In this document: positions 27,258 to 36,539 of the stretch, in pieces | Layout: the number at the start of each line of letters is the position of its first letter | How positions within the stretch are numbered: position 1 is the stretch's first letter | From: Halomonas jincaotanensis | GTDB taxonomy: Bacteria; Pseudomonadota; Gammaproteobacteria; Pseudomonadales; Halomonadaceae | Assembly: GCF_018448785.1 (NCBI RefSeq) | Contig: NZ_JAHCLU010000009.1 | Location: 124,001 to 188,000 of the forward strand | Direction of reading: 5' to 3' | DNA length: 64,000 nucleotides | The notes under the pieces: model-generated | Told to the model about the DNA's origin: nothing | Database searches by the model: none | Seen by the model: only the letters and a program-made list of their open reading frames with translations | Made by a program: the position numbers and the translations under genes

Positions 27258-29642
27258 ATGAATGCCAATGCAACGCCTCGTCAGAACAGCAATGAAGTCG
27301 ACCTGGGAAGGCTGATTGGCCTGCTGATCGACCACAAGTGGGTCATCCTCGGCTTCACCCTCGTGTTCACCATCGCCAGCGTGATCTACGTGCTGCTGGC
27401 GACTCCCATCTATCAGGGTGATGCACTGGTACAGGTCGAGCAGCGTTCCTCGGTAAGCCCGCTGGGGGATCTCGCCAACATCATGGGAGATACGGAGCTT
27501 CAGGCCGATAGAAACAATAGCACAGCCGCCGAGGTGCAGATCCTGCAGTCGCGCATGGTGCTGGGCCAGGTGGTGGATCGCGTCGGCCTGGAGACGCAGG
27601 TCCTGCCCAAGCAGCTGCCGGTCGTGGGAGATTTCGTGCAGCGCCACGACATTCCCCGTCCCGGTATCCTGTCGGGACATCTGGAAATCGCCGGATGGCT
27701 GCCCGATGCCATCGCCCTGCCCGAGTCGCTTCGGCAGAGCGAGCTGATGCCCGACATGCTCAAGGGCAGCATCGGCATTCCCGACTTCTTCAAGGGCAGT
27801 ATCGCCTTCCCCGATATCCTGGGGGGTCGCTCCGCGATCTGGGGTGGCGAGCATATGCGTCTCGGACTCTTCGAGGTGACCGACGATCGCCTGCTGGGCG
27901 AGCCCCTGATCCTCAGGACCGGAGGCAACGGGGAATACAGCCTCACCCTGGATGGCGAGGAACACCGAGAGCTCGGCACGGGACGCGTCGGCGAGCTGGC
28001 GGATTTCGCCGATGGCGCCATCAGGTTGCGCGTGGCCGAACTGCAGGCCCCCGAGGGTGCCCAGTTCACCCTGATCAAGCGGACCCGCCCTATGGCCACT
28101 CGCGACCTCGCCCAGCGCCTGACCGTTACCGAGGAAGGCGCGGCCCCGGGTAATCGCGCCAGCACCGGCATGCTGCGCCTGGCGCTCATCGGTCCTGACC
28201 CCGAAGCGATCCGTCGTTCGCTGGATGCCGTGACCGAAACCTTCCTGACGCAGAACGTTGAGCGCCAGTCCGCCGAGGCCGAGCAGAGCCTCGCCTTCCT
28301 CAACGAGCAGGCGCCACAGCTGCGCGACAAGCTGGCCGCCGCCGAGGAGAGCCTCAACCAGTATCGTGTCGAACAGGACAGCGTCGACCTGAACTCCGAG
28401 GCCCAGGCGGTCATCCAGCAATTCGTCGAGCTCGACAGCCGCCTCAGCGAACTGGAGTTCCAGGAGGCCGAGATGGCCCAGCGCTATACCCCCTCTCACC
28501 CGACCTACCAGGCGCTGCTGCGCCAGAAGAGCCAGCTGGAGGAGCGGCGTGCGGCCCTCGACGAGCGGGTCGACGAGCTGCCCGAAGCCCAGCAGGAGGT
28601 GGTACGCCGCACGCGTGACGTGGAGGTCAACCAGGCCATCTACGTCAGCATGCTCAACAAGATGCAGGAACTGCAAGTGGCCCGTGCCGGCACCGTCGGC
28701 AACGTGCGCATCATCGACGAGGCGCTGGTCGCTGAAGAGCCGATCCAGCCACGCCAGCTGTTCATCGTGGCGCTGGCCACCGTGCTCGGCGGCCTCATCA
28801 CGGCAGGCGTGGTGCTGGCACGCGGCCTGCTCAACAAGGGCATCGAGGCGCCTGAGCAGCTCGAGGAGGTCGGCCTCCCGGTCTACGCCACGGTGCCGCT
28901 CTCCGATGAACAGAAGAAGCTCGTCAAGCGTATCAAGCACCGCAGCGACCGGGAGGCCAGCGAAGTGGCCCATGGTGTGCTCGCCGAGCGGGCACCGGCG
29001 GATACCTCGATGGAGGCGCTGCGCGGCCTACGCACCAGTTTGCACTTCGCCATGCTCGAAGCGGCCGACAATCGGCTGATGATCACCGGTCCCAGTCCGG
29101 GAATCGGCAAGAGCTTCGTGGCGCTCAACCTGGGGGCCATCTGCGCCCAGGCCGGCCAGCGCGTGCTGGTCGTCGATGCCGACATGCGCAAGGGGCATCT
29201 CCATAACGCCCTGGGCGGGCAGAGCGAAGGGGGACTGTCCGAGCTGCTCAGCGGCCGCCGCGACGTCGACGGAGTCATTCGCTCCAGCGGGATCGAGGGC
29301 CTGGACTATGTGGCGCGGGGCACCGCACCGCCCAACCCCTCGGAGCTGTTGATGACCGCCGGCTTCACCCGCTTCCTGGAAGAGATAGGCAAGCGTTACG
29401 ACCTGGTGATCGTCGACACCCCGCCGGCGCTGGCGGTGACCGATGCCGCCCTGGTCGGCGCGCAGTGCGGCACCACGCTGTTGGTGGCCCGCTACCAGGT
29501 CAACCCGGTGCGCGAGCTGCAGCTGGCCAAGCGGCGCCTCGAGAATGGCGGCGTCACGGTCAAGGGCGCGATTCTCAATGCCATGGAGCGCAAGGCCGTC
29601 ACCAACTACTCGTACGGCTATTACCAGTACGCCTATAAATGA
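27258..29642 (+). CDS. wzc: Tyrosine autokinase/chain-length regulator Wzc (copy 1)
   Basis: 794 residues. Wzz domain with two membrane helices (VILGFTLVFTIASVIYVLLA near residue 35 and one near 510), a coiled-coil periplasmic region, and a cytoplasmic BY-kinase: Walker A TGPSPGIGKSF, A' VLVVDADMRKG, B LVIVDTPP, and a C-terminal tyrosine cluster (YSYGYYQYAYK). It controls polymer length and export through Wza. Unlike copy 2, it has an extra segment of about 50 residues after IPRPGIL containing the near-repeat GIPDFFKGSIAFPDILGG. No wzb phosphatase gene lies next to it. Confidence 0.95.
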   Translation: MNANATPRQNSNEVDLGRLIGLLIDHKWVILGFTLVFTIASVIYVLLATPIYQGDALVQVEQRSSVSPLGDLANIMGDTELQADRNNSTAAEVQILQSRMVLGQVVDRVGLETQVLPKQLPVVGDFVQRHDIPRPGILSGHLEIAGWLPDAIALPESLRQSELMPDMLKGSIGIPDFFKGSIAFPDILGGRSAIWGGEHMRLGLFEVTDDRLLGEPLILRTGGNGEYSLTLDGEEHRELGTGRVGELADFADGAIRLRVAELQAPEGAQFTLIKRTRPMATRDLAQRLTVTEEGAAPGNRASTGMLRLALIGPDPEAIRRSLDAVTETFLTQNVERQSAEAEQSLAFLNEQAPQLRDKLAAAEESLNQYRVEQDSVDLNSEAQAVIQQFVELDSRLSELEFQEAEMAQRYTPSHPTYQALLRQKSQLEERRAALDERVDELPEAQQEVVRRTRDVEVNQAIYVSMLNKMQELQVARAGTVGNVRIIDEALVAEEPIQPRQLFIVALATVLGGLITAGVVLARGLLNKGIEAPEQLEEVGLPVYATVPLSDEQKKLVKRIKHRSDREASEVAHGVLAERAPADTSMEALRGLRTSLHFAMLEAADNRLMITGPSPGIGKSFVALNLGAICAQAGQRVLVVDADMRKGHLHNALGGQSEGGLSELLSGRRDVDGVIRSSGIEGLDYVARGTAPPNPSELLMTAGFTRFLEEIGKRYDLVIVDTPPALAVTDAALVGAQCGTTLLVARYQVNPVRELQLAKRRLENGGVTVKGAILNAMERKAVTNYSYGYYQYAYK

Positions 29643-29735
29643 TGTCGCGGCAATAGCCATCAGGCTTTACTGACGCTTCACCGAAAAAAACAAGGCACGT
29701 TGGGGTAAGCCAAGATGCAAACGGAAGGGAAGATT

Positions 29736-31079
29736 ATGGACACGATGATGCAGTTGCTGGCAGACCTGACTCCGCTCAACCGAGTGATCTGCTCCAGCGA
29801 CTACGACAGGACAATCCGCTACATGAAGGACGTCCTGCCGTTCCGCGAGCTCACCTATCCGCCGGGGTCCGAATACAACGGCTGGCGTATTCCGCCGAGC
29901 TGGGACGTGAAGCGTGCCTATATCGCCCATGAAGGGAAGACGATCTACGACGGCTGCCACCATCCCCTGGCGGTCATGGCCCTGTCGGTTCCCTTCAAGG
30001 GGACCGTGAGTCGCGACGAGCTCAGGCGCCACCTGCACTTCGATCATCGCTATCCGGAGGCGATTCCCTTCCATTTCCGCCAGCTGTTCCGCAGCCACGA
30101 ACGCGACTGGGGCTTCTGCGTTCCCAAGACCTTCTACGATGGCCTGAAGGATGGCGACTACGACGTCGAGATCGAGACCGAGGAGGCCCCCGGCACCCTG
30201 CGGGTGCTCGATTACACCCTCCAGGGGCGCTCGTCGACGACCATCGTTTTCGGGGCCAACCTCGACCACCCGGGCGTCGCCAATGATGGCCTGTCGGGCG
30301 TCGCCGTGGGCGTGGCCCTGTTCGAGGCACTGAGCAAGCGTCAGACCAACTTCAGCTATCGGCTGGTGCTCGCCCCAGGCATCCTCGGCAATGAGTACTA
30401 TCTCGGCCACCTGCCAACCGAGGAGAGGGAAGCACTGCTCGAAGGCGTGATGCTCGAGATGCTCGGCTCGCCCACCGAGCTGGCGCTGCAGTTCTCCAGG
30501 GAACACAAGGCCAATATCGAGCTGAGCCTGGCGGATGCCCTGGTCGAGAAGGGCTACCAGCACCACACCGGCGAGTTCGCCAGCGCCCTGATCAACGACG
30601 AATATATCTGGGAAGCCTACGACATTCCCATGGCCTCGCTGTCGCGCTATCCCTATCCGGAGTATCACACCGACCTCGACACCTACGACCTGATAGACCG
30701 TACCTGTCTCGAGGAAGCGGTGAATGCGCTCATTCACGCCATCGATACGCTGGAATCGAGCGCCATCGTCAGCAAGCGTTTCATTGGCAACATCTGCCTC
30801 TCCAACCCCGACTACAACCTCTACATCGACCCAGGCCAGGTCGCCTTCGGCGACATACCCGACGAGACGCGTCGCGGGATGCGCAAGCTCATGGAGTTGA
30901 TGCCGACCATTTCCCGGCCGACCAGCGTTGCCGTGCTGGCCAGGCGAGTCGGGCTGCCGGTCGCGATGGTGGAGGACTACCTGGCGAAGTGGGCGCAGCA
31001 CGGCCTCGTCGAGATGACCAATACCGGGACCGATGAGACGGAAAGCGTCGAGCAGCCTTCAGCCTCACTGACCCGATGA
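29736..31079 (+). CDS. DUF4910/DUF2172 aminopeptidase-like protein
   Basis: About 447 residues, cytoplasmic. ANLDHPGVANDGLSG resembles the zinc-binding His/Asp segment of M28-type peptidases, YRLVLAPGILGNEYYL and a late YPYPEYHTDLDT supply further likely metal ligands, and the last ~80 residues look like a winged helix (RPTSVAVLARRVGLPVAMVEDYL). Such DUF2172-DUF4910-HTH proteins recur in bacterial surface-polysaccharide loci; their reaction is unknown, perhaps de-acylation or amide hydrolysis of a sugar. Start chosen at ATG 29736 because GGAAGGGA precedes it; 29715 is an alternative. Next gene overlaps or starts directly after. Confidence 0.8.
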   Translation: MDTMMQLLADLTPLNRVICSSDYDRTIRYMKDVLPFRELTYPPGSEYNGWRIPPSWDVKRAYIAHEGKTIYDGCHHPLAVMALSVPFKGTVSRDELRRHLHFDHRYPEAIPFHFRQLFRSHERDWGFCVPKTFYDGLKDGDYDVEIETEEAPGTLRVLDYTLQGRSSTTIVFGANLDHPGVANDGLSGVAVGVALFEALSKRQTNFSYRLVLAPGILGNEYYLGHLPTEEREALLEGVMLEMLGSPTELALQFSREHKANIELSLADALVEKGYQHHTGEFASALINDEYIWEAYDIPMASLSRYPYPEYHTDLDTYDLIDRTCLEEAVNALIHAIDTLESSAIVSKRFIGNICLSNPDYNLYIDPGQVAFGDIPDETRRGMRKLMELMPTISRPTSVAVLARRVGLPVAMVEDYLAKWAQHGLVEMTNTGTDETESVEQPSASLTR

Positions 31080-31105
31080 CCTATCAGGATCAAGGAAAAC
31101 AGCAG

Positions 31106-32071
31106 ATGTCACACTTGAGCTCCATCAGAACACGGCTTACCAGATTCACGGAAAAGCGAATCTTCCCGCTTTATTTCCTGCTCACCTTTTTGTTCTTCAA
31201 CAAGCGGGTGGCGCAACTCCACCTGCTGAGCAGAAGGACCGGCTACCAGGGGCTGGACCTGAAACGGCTGAAGAGACGGAAGTCATCGGACACCCTGTTC
31301 ATCCTGGGCAGCGGCGGGTCTATCAATGACATCTCCGAGGAGACCTGGAAGGAGATCAAACACAGCGACTCCTTAGGTTTCAACTTCTGGATCATGAATG
31401 ACCATATTCCTGATTTCTACATGCTCGAATTACCCAAGTATCCACCGAATCGGGAGGTCATACTCGAATGGGTCAACAAGCGGAAATTCCAGCTTCTTGA
31501 AAACAACACCTGCGTGCTGATGAAGGATCTCGAGTTCGGACTGTTGGACTTCAACGCCTACCCCGAAGAGCTCAAGGAGGCCAGCCAGATTCTTTACAAG
31601 GACTCTCTCTACGGCAGCAGCATGGAGAGCAAGCGGAAGTCCTTACGCTATGTGCGTTCACTCGGGCTCGATCAGAGAAACCTGCTGTACTTCTGTCGCG
31701 GGTCGCTATTCTCGGCCATCTATTTCGGCTGGAAGCTGGGCTACAAGAAGATCGTGCTTGGCGGCATCGACCTGTATAACTCCGGCTACTTCTTCGATAG
31801 CGACGAGTATCGGGACACACTGCGCCCGTTAAACGAGCAGAGAGGGAAGGTCCACGATACGGTGAACAAGGCCATCAGCAATATCACCATGGACGAACTG
31901 GTGATGCTGCTAGACCAGGACCTGCTCAAGCCCGATGGGTGTGAACTCCGTGTCCTCAACGCCTCGTCGCTGCTGCATCCCCGGATCCCCTTGTACGAGC
32001 CCCCGGCGAGTCGCGAGGAGCCCGCCACCGCTCAGCGGATGACGCCATCGATGTCACCCGCTGAGCGCTAA
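31106..32071 (+). CDS. GT42/DUF115-like glycosyltransferase, candidate nonulosonate transferase
   Basis: 321 residues. FILGSGGSINDIS near residue 65 fits the CMP-binding GxGPS-type loop of Campylobacter CstI/CstII and of MAF (DUF115) proteins. FCRGSLFSAIYFGWKLGYKK and the following VLGGIDLYNSGYFFD fit the central S/T-G...A...LGY..I...GID.Y region of GT42. A basic hydrophobic N-terminal stretch (FPLYFLLTFLFFNKRVAQL) may anchor it to the membrane. It is the best local candidate to transfer the CMP-sugar made by the 16.4-25.9 kb operon. Similarity is judged by eye. An overlapping start at 31076 is possible; AAGGA precedes 31106. Confidence 0.65.
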   Translation: MSHLSSIRTRLTRFTEKRIFPLYFLLTFLFFNKRVAQLHLLSRRTGYQGLDLKRLKRRKSSDTLFILGSGGSINDISEETWKEIKHSDSLGFNFWIMNDHIPDFYMLELPKYPPNREVILEWVNKRKFQLLENNTCVLMKDLEFGLLDFNAYPEELKEASQILYKDSLYGSSMESKRKSLRYVRSLGLDQRNLLYFCRGSLFSAIYFGWKLGYKKIVLGGIDLYNSGYFFDSDEYRDTLRPLNEQRGKVHDTVNKAISNITMDELVMLLDQDLLKPDGCELRVLNASSLLHPRIPLYEPPASREEPATAQRMTPSMSPAER

Positions 32072-32137
32072 TTGGCAGACTCACGGCCCACCGACTCCAA
32101 CGTGCCGGACCCGACAACTCTCATGCCCGGAGTGCTT

Positions 32138-33316
32138 ATGGAAAAGCCAGACACATGCCGGCCGATTACTCTTTTCATTCCTTCACTCAACGGGGGTGGG
32201 GCCGAGCGCGTCTTCGTCAACCTGGCCAACGAGTTCAGTCGGCTCACAGACCACCCCGTGCATCTGGTGCTGGCGCGCGGCGTCGGCGACGGCTGCTACC
32301 GGCGGGATGTCTCTGGTTCGGTCCGCATCATCGAGTTCGGCAAGAGCCGTACCATCAAGTCGTTGCCATCGCTGGTCAACTACATCAAGGAAGAGAACCC
32401 TCAAGCGATCCTGTCGACGATGTCCGAGGCCAATATCGTCGCGCTCCTGGCGCGCATGTTCTCTGGCAAGGCGTGTCGGCTAGTGATTCGTGAGGCGAAT
32501 GTCTTCCGACCGAGGCAGGAAACCGGCGGCAATCGCCTGCACCAGGCGATTCATGCGCTGTTCATGAAGGTCCTGTATCCCAGGGCGGATGCCACGGTGA
32601 TCATCGCTAAGGATATCCTCGATTCGCTCGAGGCAAACGGAATCCGCGTCTGCGAGAACCGGCTGTACATCGGTAACCCCGTCAAGATCACGGGCGACGC
32701 CGCGCCCGACCCTGCCATTCCCGCCTCCTTGAGCGGCGTGCGCTACATCTGCGCCATGGGCCGGCTCTCCGAACAGAAGGGCTTCGATGTCCTCATCGAG
32801 GCCTTTGCCCTGATGAAGGATGACAGCCTGCATCTCGTCATCATGGGAGACGGGCCGCTGAAGGACGCCCTGATGGAGCAGGCCAGGCGGTATGAGGTCG
32901 CGCAGCGGGTGCACTTCACCGGCTTCATGGCTTCCCCCAAGGCGCTCATCCGCCACGCCGAAATCTTCGTCTCCTCGTCGCGCTGGGAAGGGTTCCCGAA
33001 TGCGCTCATGGAGGCGCTGTCTGTCGGCACCCCGATCGTGGCCAGCGCCTGCCCGGGGGCCTCTGGCCTGATCCTGGAGAATGGCAAGCACGGCCTCCTG
33101 GTCGAGCCCGACGCCCCGCATGAGTTGGCGCAGGCGATGTCACGCTCGCTCGTGTCACCCGCCGGAACCTACGATTCACGCGTGGCCAGAAGCCTGGACT
33201 TCGAGCCGACCAGGATCGCCAGGCGCTACCTCGACGAGGCACTGCTCGTCCAGGGCAAGAACGGTGAGACCGCCCGCGTGAACCTGAAGGTCAGCAACGA
33301 CACTAGGTCGCTGTAG
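32138..33316 (+). CDS. Glycosyltransferase family 4
   Basis: 392 residues, GT-B fold. The N-terminal domain has PSLNGGGAERVFVNLA, typical of GT4 enzymes of exopolysaccharide synthesis. The C-terminal domain has AMGRLSEQKGFDVLIEAF and the EX7E-type segment SSSRWEGFPNALMEAL, which binds the donor nucleotide-sugar. It probably adds one sugar to a lipid-linked repeat unit. GGAG five bases before the ATG at 32138 supports that start over the TTG at 32072 next to the previous stop. Confidence 0.9.
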   Translation: MEKPDTCRPITLFIPSLNGGGAERVFVNLANEFSRLTDHPVHLVLARGVGDGCYRRDVSGSVRIIEFGKSRTIKSLPSLVNYIKEENPQAILSTMSEANIVALLARMFSGKACRLVIREANVFRPRQETGGNRLHQAIHALFMKVLYPRADATVIIAKDILDSLEANGIRVCENRLYIGNPVKITGDAAPDPAIPASLSGVRYICAMGRLSEQKGFDVLIEAFALMKDDSLHLVIMGDGPLKDALMEQARRYEVAQRVHFTGFMASPKALIRHAEIFVSSSRWEGFPNALMEALSVGTPIVASACPGASGLILENGKHGLLVEPDAPHELAQAMSRSLVSPAGTYDSRVARSLDFEPTRIARRYLDEALLVQGKNGETARVNLKVSNDTRSL

Positions 33317-33376
33317 CAAGTTAACCAAACAACATTAACGGCCATGCCAAGCGTGGTCGAATGCAGGAGACACGTC

Positions 33377-34366
33377 ATGGTGAGTGCAGAGTTCTTGCGG
33401 GGCTACACCATCAGACCCGCCGCGATACCCAGGTCATTGGCGATTTCCATCGTGGCAACGATCTTTGCCTACTTCGCGACGACCTTCGATTCCTTCTACG
33501 TCATCGACCGGCTGAGCTACGTCACTCACTTCAACTACGCCGATATCATCCTGATCGGGTACTGGACGGATGGCATCATGTCGTTCCTCACTAACGAACC
33601 CCTGTGGCGGCTGATGAACTTCGGGCTGCAGCGGGTCTTCGATGACCCTGCCGCCGCGATCAAGTTCTACGTCTTCATCGCCTCCTTCGTGTCGGCGTAT
33701 TGCGTGCTCAGCTACGACCTGAGGTTCTTCGTCCTGCTGCTATGCTTCCTTCTGCTGCCTCAGTTCCTCAAGAACTACGTCGCCCACCTCAGGCAGGGCG
33801 TTGCCATCTCGGTCTTCTTGCTGGGCTGGCTGGGCATGTCAGGCAAGAAGCGCAGCCTGGTCATCCTGCTGACTCCCTTCATCCATGCCTCCTTCTTCTT
33901 CATCCTGTTCGTGATCCTCTTGCAGAAGCAGATCGACAAGCTCAAGTTGAGCACTGGCCCCAAGCTCGTGCTGTTCTTCCTGCTGGTGACCGGGGTCGGT
34001 ATCTTCTCTTTGACGATCGCTCAGCAACTGGGTGCACGCCAGGATCAATATGAGCTGTTCGGCAGCGTCATCTCGGGCAAGGCCTTCCTTTTCTGGCTGA
34101 TCGTGTTCTGCCTATACCTCTCCCAGGGCACCGAGTTCGTACAGCGTCATACGCTGGCCGTGGGCATGCTGATCTTCTACCTGGCGACCTACCTGTATCT
34201 TCCCGTGGCGGGACGAATCTTCGAGAGTGGACTGATGCCGGTACTGCTTGCCTCGCTCTCCCTGAGTCGCGTGCGGCTGATGGTGTTTTTCTATCTGTTC
34301 ATGTTCTATTTTTTCACCCAGTGGTATCCCAGGCTCGGCCTCGACGCGCTGGGGTGGATACGATGA
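33377..34366 (+). CDS. EpsG-like membrane polymerase (Wzy role)
   Basis: About 329 residues with roughly nine to ten membrane segments. The loop KNYVAHLRQGVAISVFLLGW and the following FIHASFFFILF resemble the EpsG family (Arg in a loop, then a helix with His), thought to polymerise exopolysaccharide units. AGGAGA is six bases before the ATG at 33377. Its stop overlaps the next start (ATGA). It is the only polymerase-like gene of this cluster. Confidence 0.75.
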   Translation: MVSAEFLRGYTIRPAAIPRSLAISIVATIFAYFATTFDSFYVIDRLSYVTHFNYADIILIGYWTDGIMSFLTNEPLWRLMNFGLQRVFDDPAAAIKFYVFIASFVSAYCVLSYDLRFFVLLLCFLLLPQFLKNYVAHLRQGVAISVFLLGWLGMSGKKRSLVILLTPFIHASFFFILFVILLQKQIDKLKLSTGPKLVLFFLLVTGVGIFSLTIAQQLGARQDQYELFGSVISGKAFLFWLIVFCLYLSQGTEFVQRHTLAVGMLIFYLATYLYLPVAGRIFESGLMPVLLASLSLSRVRLMVFFYLFMFYFFTQWYPRLGLDALGWIR

Positions 34367-36375
34367 AGACAGAAGCTAGCGGACGCCGGGAGTTCATCTT
34401 CCGGGCGGCAGCAGTCGGCACCGCCCTGTCCGTGCCCCTGGGGGTCGACGCCGCCTACAGTCAAGGCACCGTGCGGAAGTCGGGCGGTCACGCAGTCATG
34501 GTCCTCGCTTCGCTGCGCGAGCTCAAGCGCTACCGCGGCGAACTGGCCGAGGGCCAGCTGATCACCGCCCAGGGCAGCCTGTTCGAGTGGCGGGGCGGGT
34601 CGCTGGCGGCACTGGGACCGGTCAGCGTCGAGGCTTTCGGGGCCCGTGGCGATGGCAACACGGACGATACCCGGGCCATCCTCGAGGCGGTGGAGGTGGC
34701 CAACACGCACTACAAGAGCGTCTATTTCCCGGCCGGCCACTACCTTTGCACCGAGCGCATCGCCGTTCGCTCGGGCGCCTTCGGTGACGGCGCCGAGCAC
34801 ACCCTGATCCGTGCCCGCAACCGCGGCCGGCAGGACTACAACTTCTTCCATATCACCGGCAGCGGCGTCTACGAAGGGTTCACCGTCGACGGGGCCGTGA
34901 GCCGCGATCCCGGCCGCTGGACGATCGACAACTACGATGCCTTCACCGGCTGGAACGCGATCGGCATCTCCGCCGACGACGTCGTGATCAGGAATTGCGT
35001 GGCCAGAAATTCCTGGAACGCCAATCTGCGCTGCGAGCTCGCCAACAGAGTGACGATCGACAACGTCGAGGCCATCCGCAGCCGGGGGGAGATGGGCGAT
35101 GGTTTCTATATCCAGCGCAGCCACCACGTCAAGCTCACCAACTGCCGCGCCTCGGACCACACCCGCATCGGTTTCGTCTGCGAGGGTGGGGCGTCCGGTG
35201 ATGGGTTCGACGAGATCGCCGACCATGTCAGCTTCATCGGTTGCCAGGCACACTACGGCCATGATCAGGGAGTGAATAATGGCGGCCGGGAGTTCAATAC
35301 CGGATTCTGGTTCGAGAACGCCTCGCAGGTGACCTGCAGCAACTGCACCGCCCTCGACCAGGAAGAGGCCGGCTTCATCTGTGTGGGCTCCTCGCGGGTG
35401 CTCTCCGAAGACGTGGGTCGCGCTACCGTGCAGTTCACCTTCACCGACTGCTACGCTCGGAACACCTCGCGCGGCTTCCAGGGCTCGGGGCTCGAGCCCG
35501 AGGCGCTCGGGCACGTCTCGTTCACGGGCTGCGTGTCGGATGGCAATGACCAGGGGTTCGTCTGCCAGAGCATCAATGCCCGGCTGAGCAATTGTTCGTA
35601 CTACCATGTTGGCGGTGGCTCCCAGTCGCGTGCCGTGTCCACGGGCCGGGAGGCGGTAGTGGCCATCGACCACTTCTACGAGTGCTGGCAGGACAGACCG
35701 GCCGCAGTCCATGACCCCGAGCAGGATCCCGGCAGCGTCTCGACCTTTTCCAGCGAGTCCCCCCGCAGCGTGACGGTGAGGCATTACCGGACTCAGGACG
35801 GGTCGCCGGCCGTGATCAAGTATCGGGTCCCGGGCGAAAACACCATCCAGCTGAGCATCGACGACACGCTGTTCAGCTCACCGCGCCTGATGGCCCACTG
35901 CACCCTGAGCAATGCCCGGCTGAGCGGGGCAGGCCGCATCCTCAGTATACGGGCCCATGACAGCGAGTTCGTCGATCTACGCGGCGAGATCAATGAGATC
36001 GTCGTCAACAACTGCCGCTTCTCGCGTACGGATGACGCCTCGCCGCTGCTGATGATCCACAGCCGGCATGACAGCGCCGAGCCCTGCTTCTTCATGACGA
36101 ACTGCCGCTTCATCGGCGATCTCGAGCAGGGCGCCGAGTTCATCCGCGTCGACTCGGGCGCGGAGGTGGCCGACATCCCACGAGCCCACGATATCTACCT
36201 GACAGGCTGTCTGTTCTACAACACCGGCAGCGAGACGGACCGTGTCGGCGTCGAGCTCACACGAGCGCCGGAGTCGTCGAAAGTGCTAGTCGCCGGAGGA
36301 TGGAAGTCGCCGAGCATCCGGACATTGACGGGATGTTCAGAGCAACTGGTCGGCGCAATGCATGAACTCGCTTGA
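34363..36375 (+). CDS. Tat-exported right-handed beta-helix protein (pectate-lyase-3 superfamily)
   Basis: 670 residues. The N-terminus GRREFIFRAAAVGTALSVPLG resembles a twin-arginine signal (RR-x-F). After about 95 residues comes VEAFGARGDGNTDDTRAILE, the usual opening of pectate-lyase-3/glycosyl-hydrolase-28-like beta-helices, followed by many coils with stacked N/C/G (for example VVIRNCVARNSWNANLRCEL, KLTNCRASDHTRIGF). Likely a periplasmic polysaccharide lyase, hydrolase or epimerase that trims the exported polymer. Catalytic residues cannot be assigned. Overlaps the polymerase gene by four bases. Confidence 0.78.
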   Translation: MKTEASGRREFIFRAAAVGTALSVPLGVDAAYSQGTVRKSGGHAVMVLASLRELKRYRGELAEGQLITAQGSLFEWRGGSLAALGPVSVEAFGARGDGNTDDTRAILEAVEVANTHYKSVYFPAGHYLCTERIAVRSGAFGDGAEHTLIRARNRGRQDYNFFHITGSGVYEGFTVDGAVSRDPGRWTIDNYDAFTGWNAIGISADDVVIRNCVARNSWNANLRCELANRVTIDNVEAIRSRGEMGDGFYIQRSHHVKLTNCRASDHTRIGFVCEGGASGDGFDEIADHVSFIGCQAHYGHDQGVNNGGREFNTGFWFENASQVTCSNCTALDQEEAGFICVGSSRVLSEDVGRATVQFTFTDCYARNTSRGFQGSGLEPEALGHVSFTGCVSDGNDQGFVCQSINARLSNCSYYHVGGGSQSRAVSTGREAVVAIDHFYECWQDRPAAVHDPEQDPGSVSTFSSESPRSVTVRHYRTQDGSPAVIKYRVPGENTIQLSIDDTLFSSPRLMAHCTLSNARLSGAGRILSIRAHDSEFVDLRGEINEIVVNNCRFSRTDDASPLLMIHSRHDSAEPCFFMTNCRFIGDLEQGAEFIRVDSGAEVADIPRAHDIYLTGCLFYNTGSETDRVGVELTRAPESSKVLVAGGWKSPSIRTLTGCSEQLVGAMHELA

Positions 36376-36539
36376 CGCGGCATCGTAAGTCTTCATGAGG
36401 CCAACCGGCTCAGTAAATCCATGCTTGTCATTGACTCTGCAGTATTCTTAAGCTTTATCACGTAGGCCGACCAAAATGTACGCAAAAAGATCTCAAAAAA
36501 ATACAACGGCCATCGATAAAGTGACGCAGGGGCAGAGTA

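Noticed and set aside
27123..28973. 616-codon minus-strand frame opposite wza/wzc
   Set aside because: Shadow of GC-rich coding DNA; the plus strand has clear Wza and Wzc motifs. The same happens opposite the second wzc (44687-46570).
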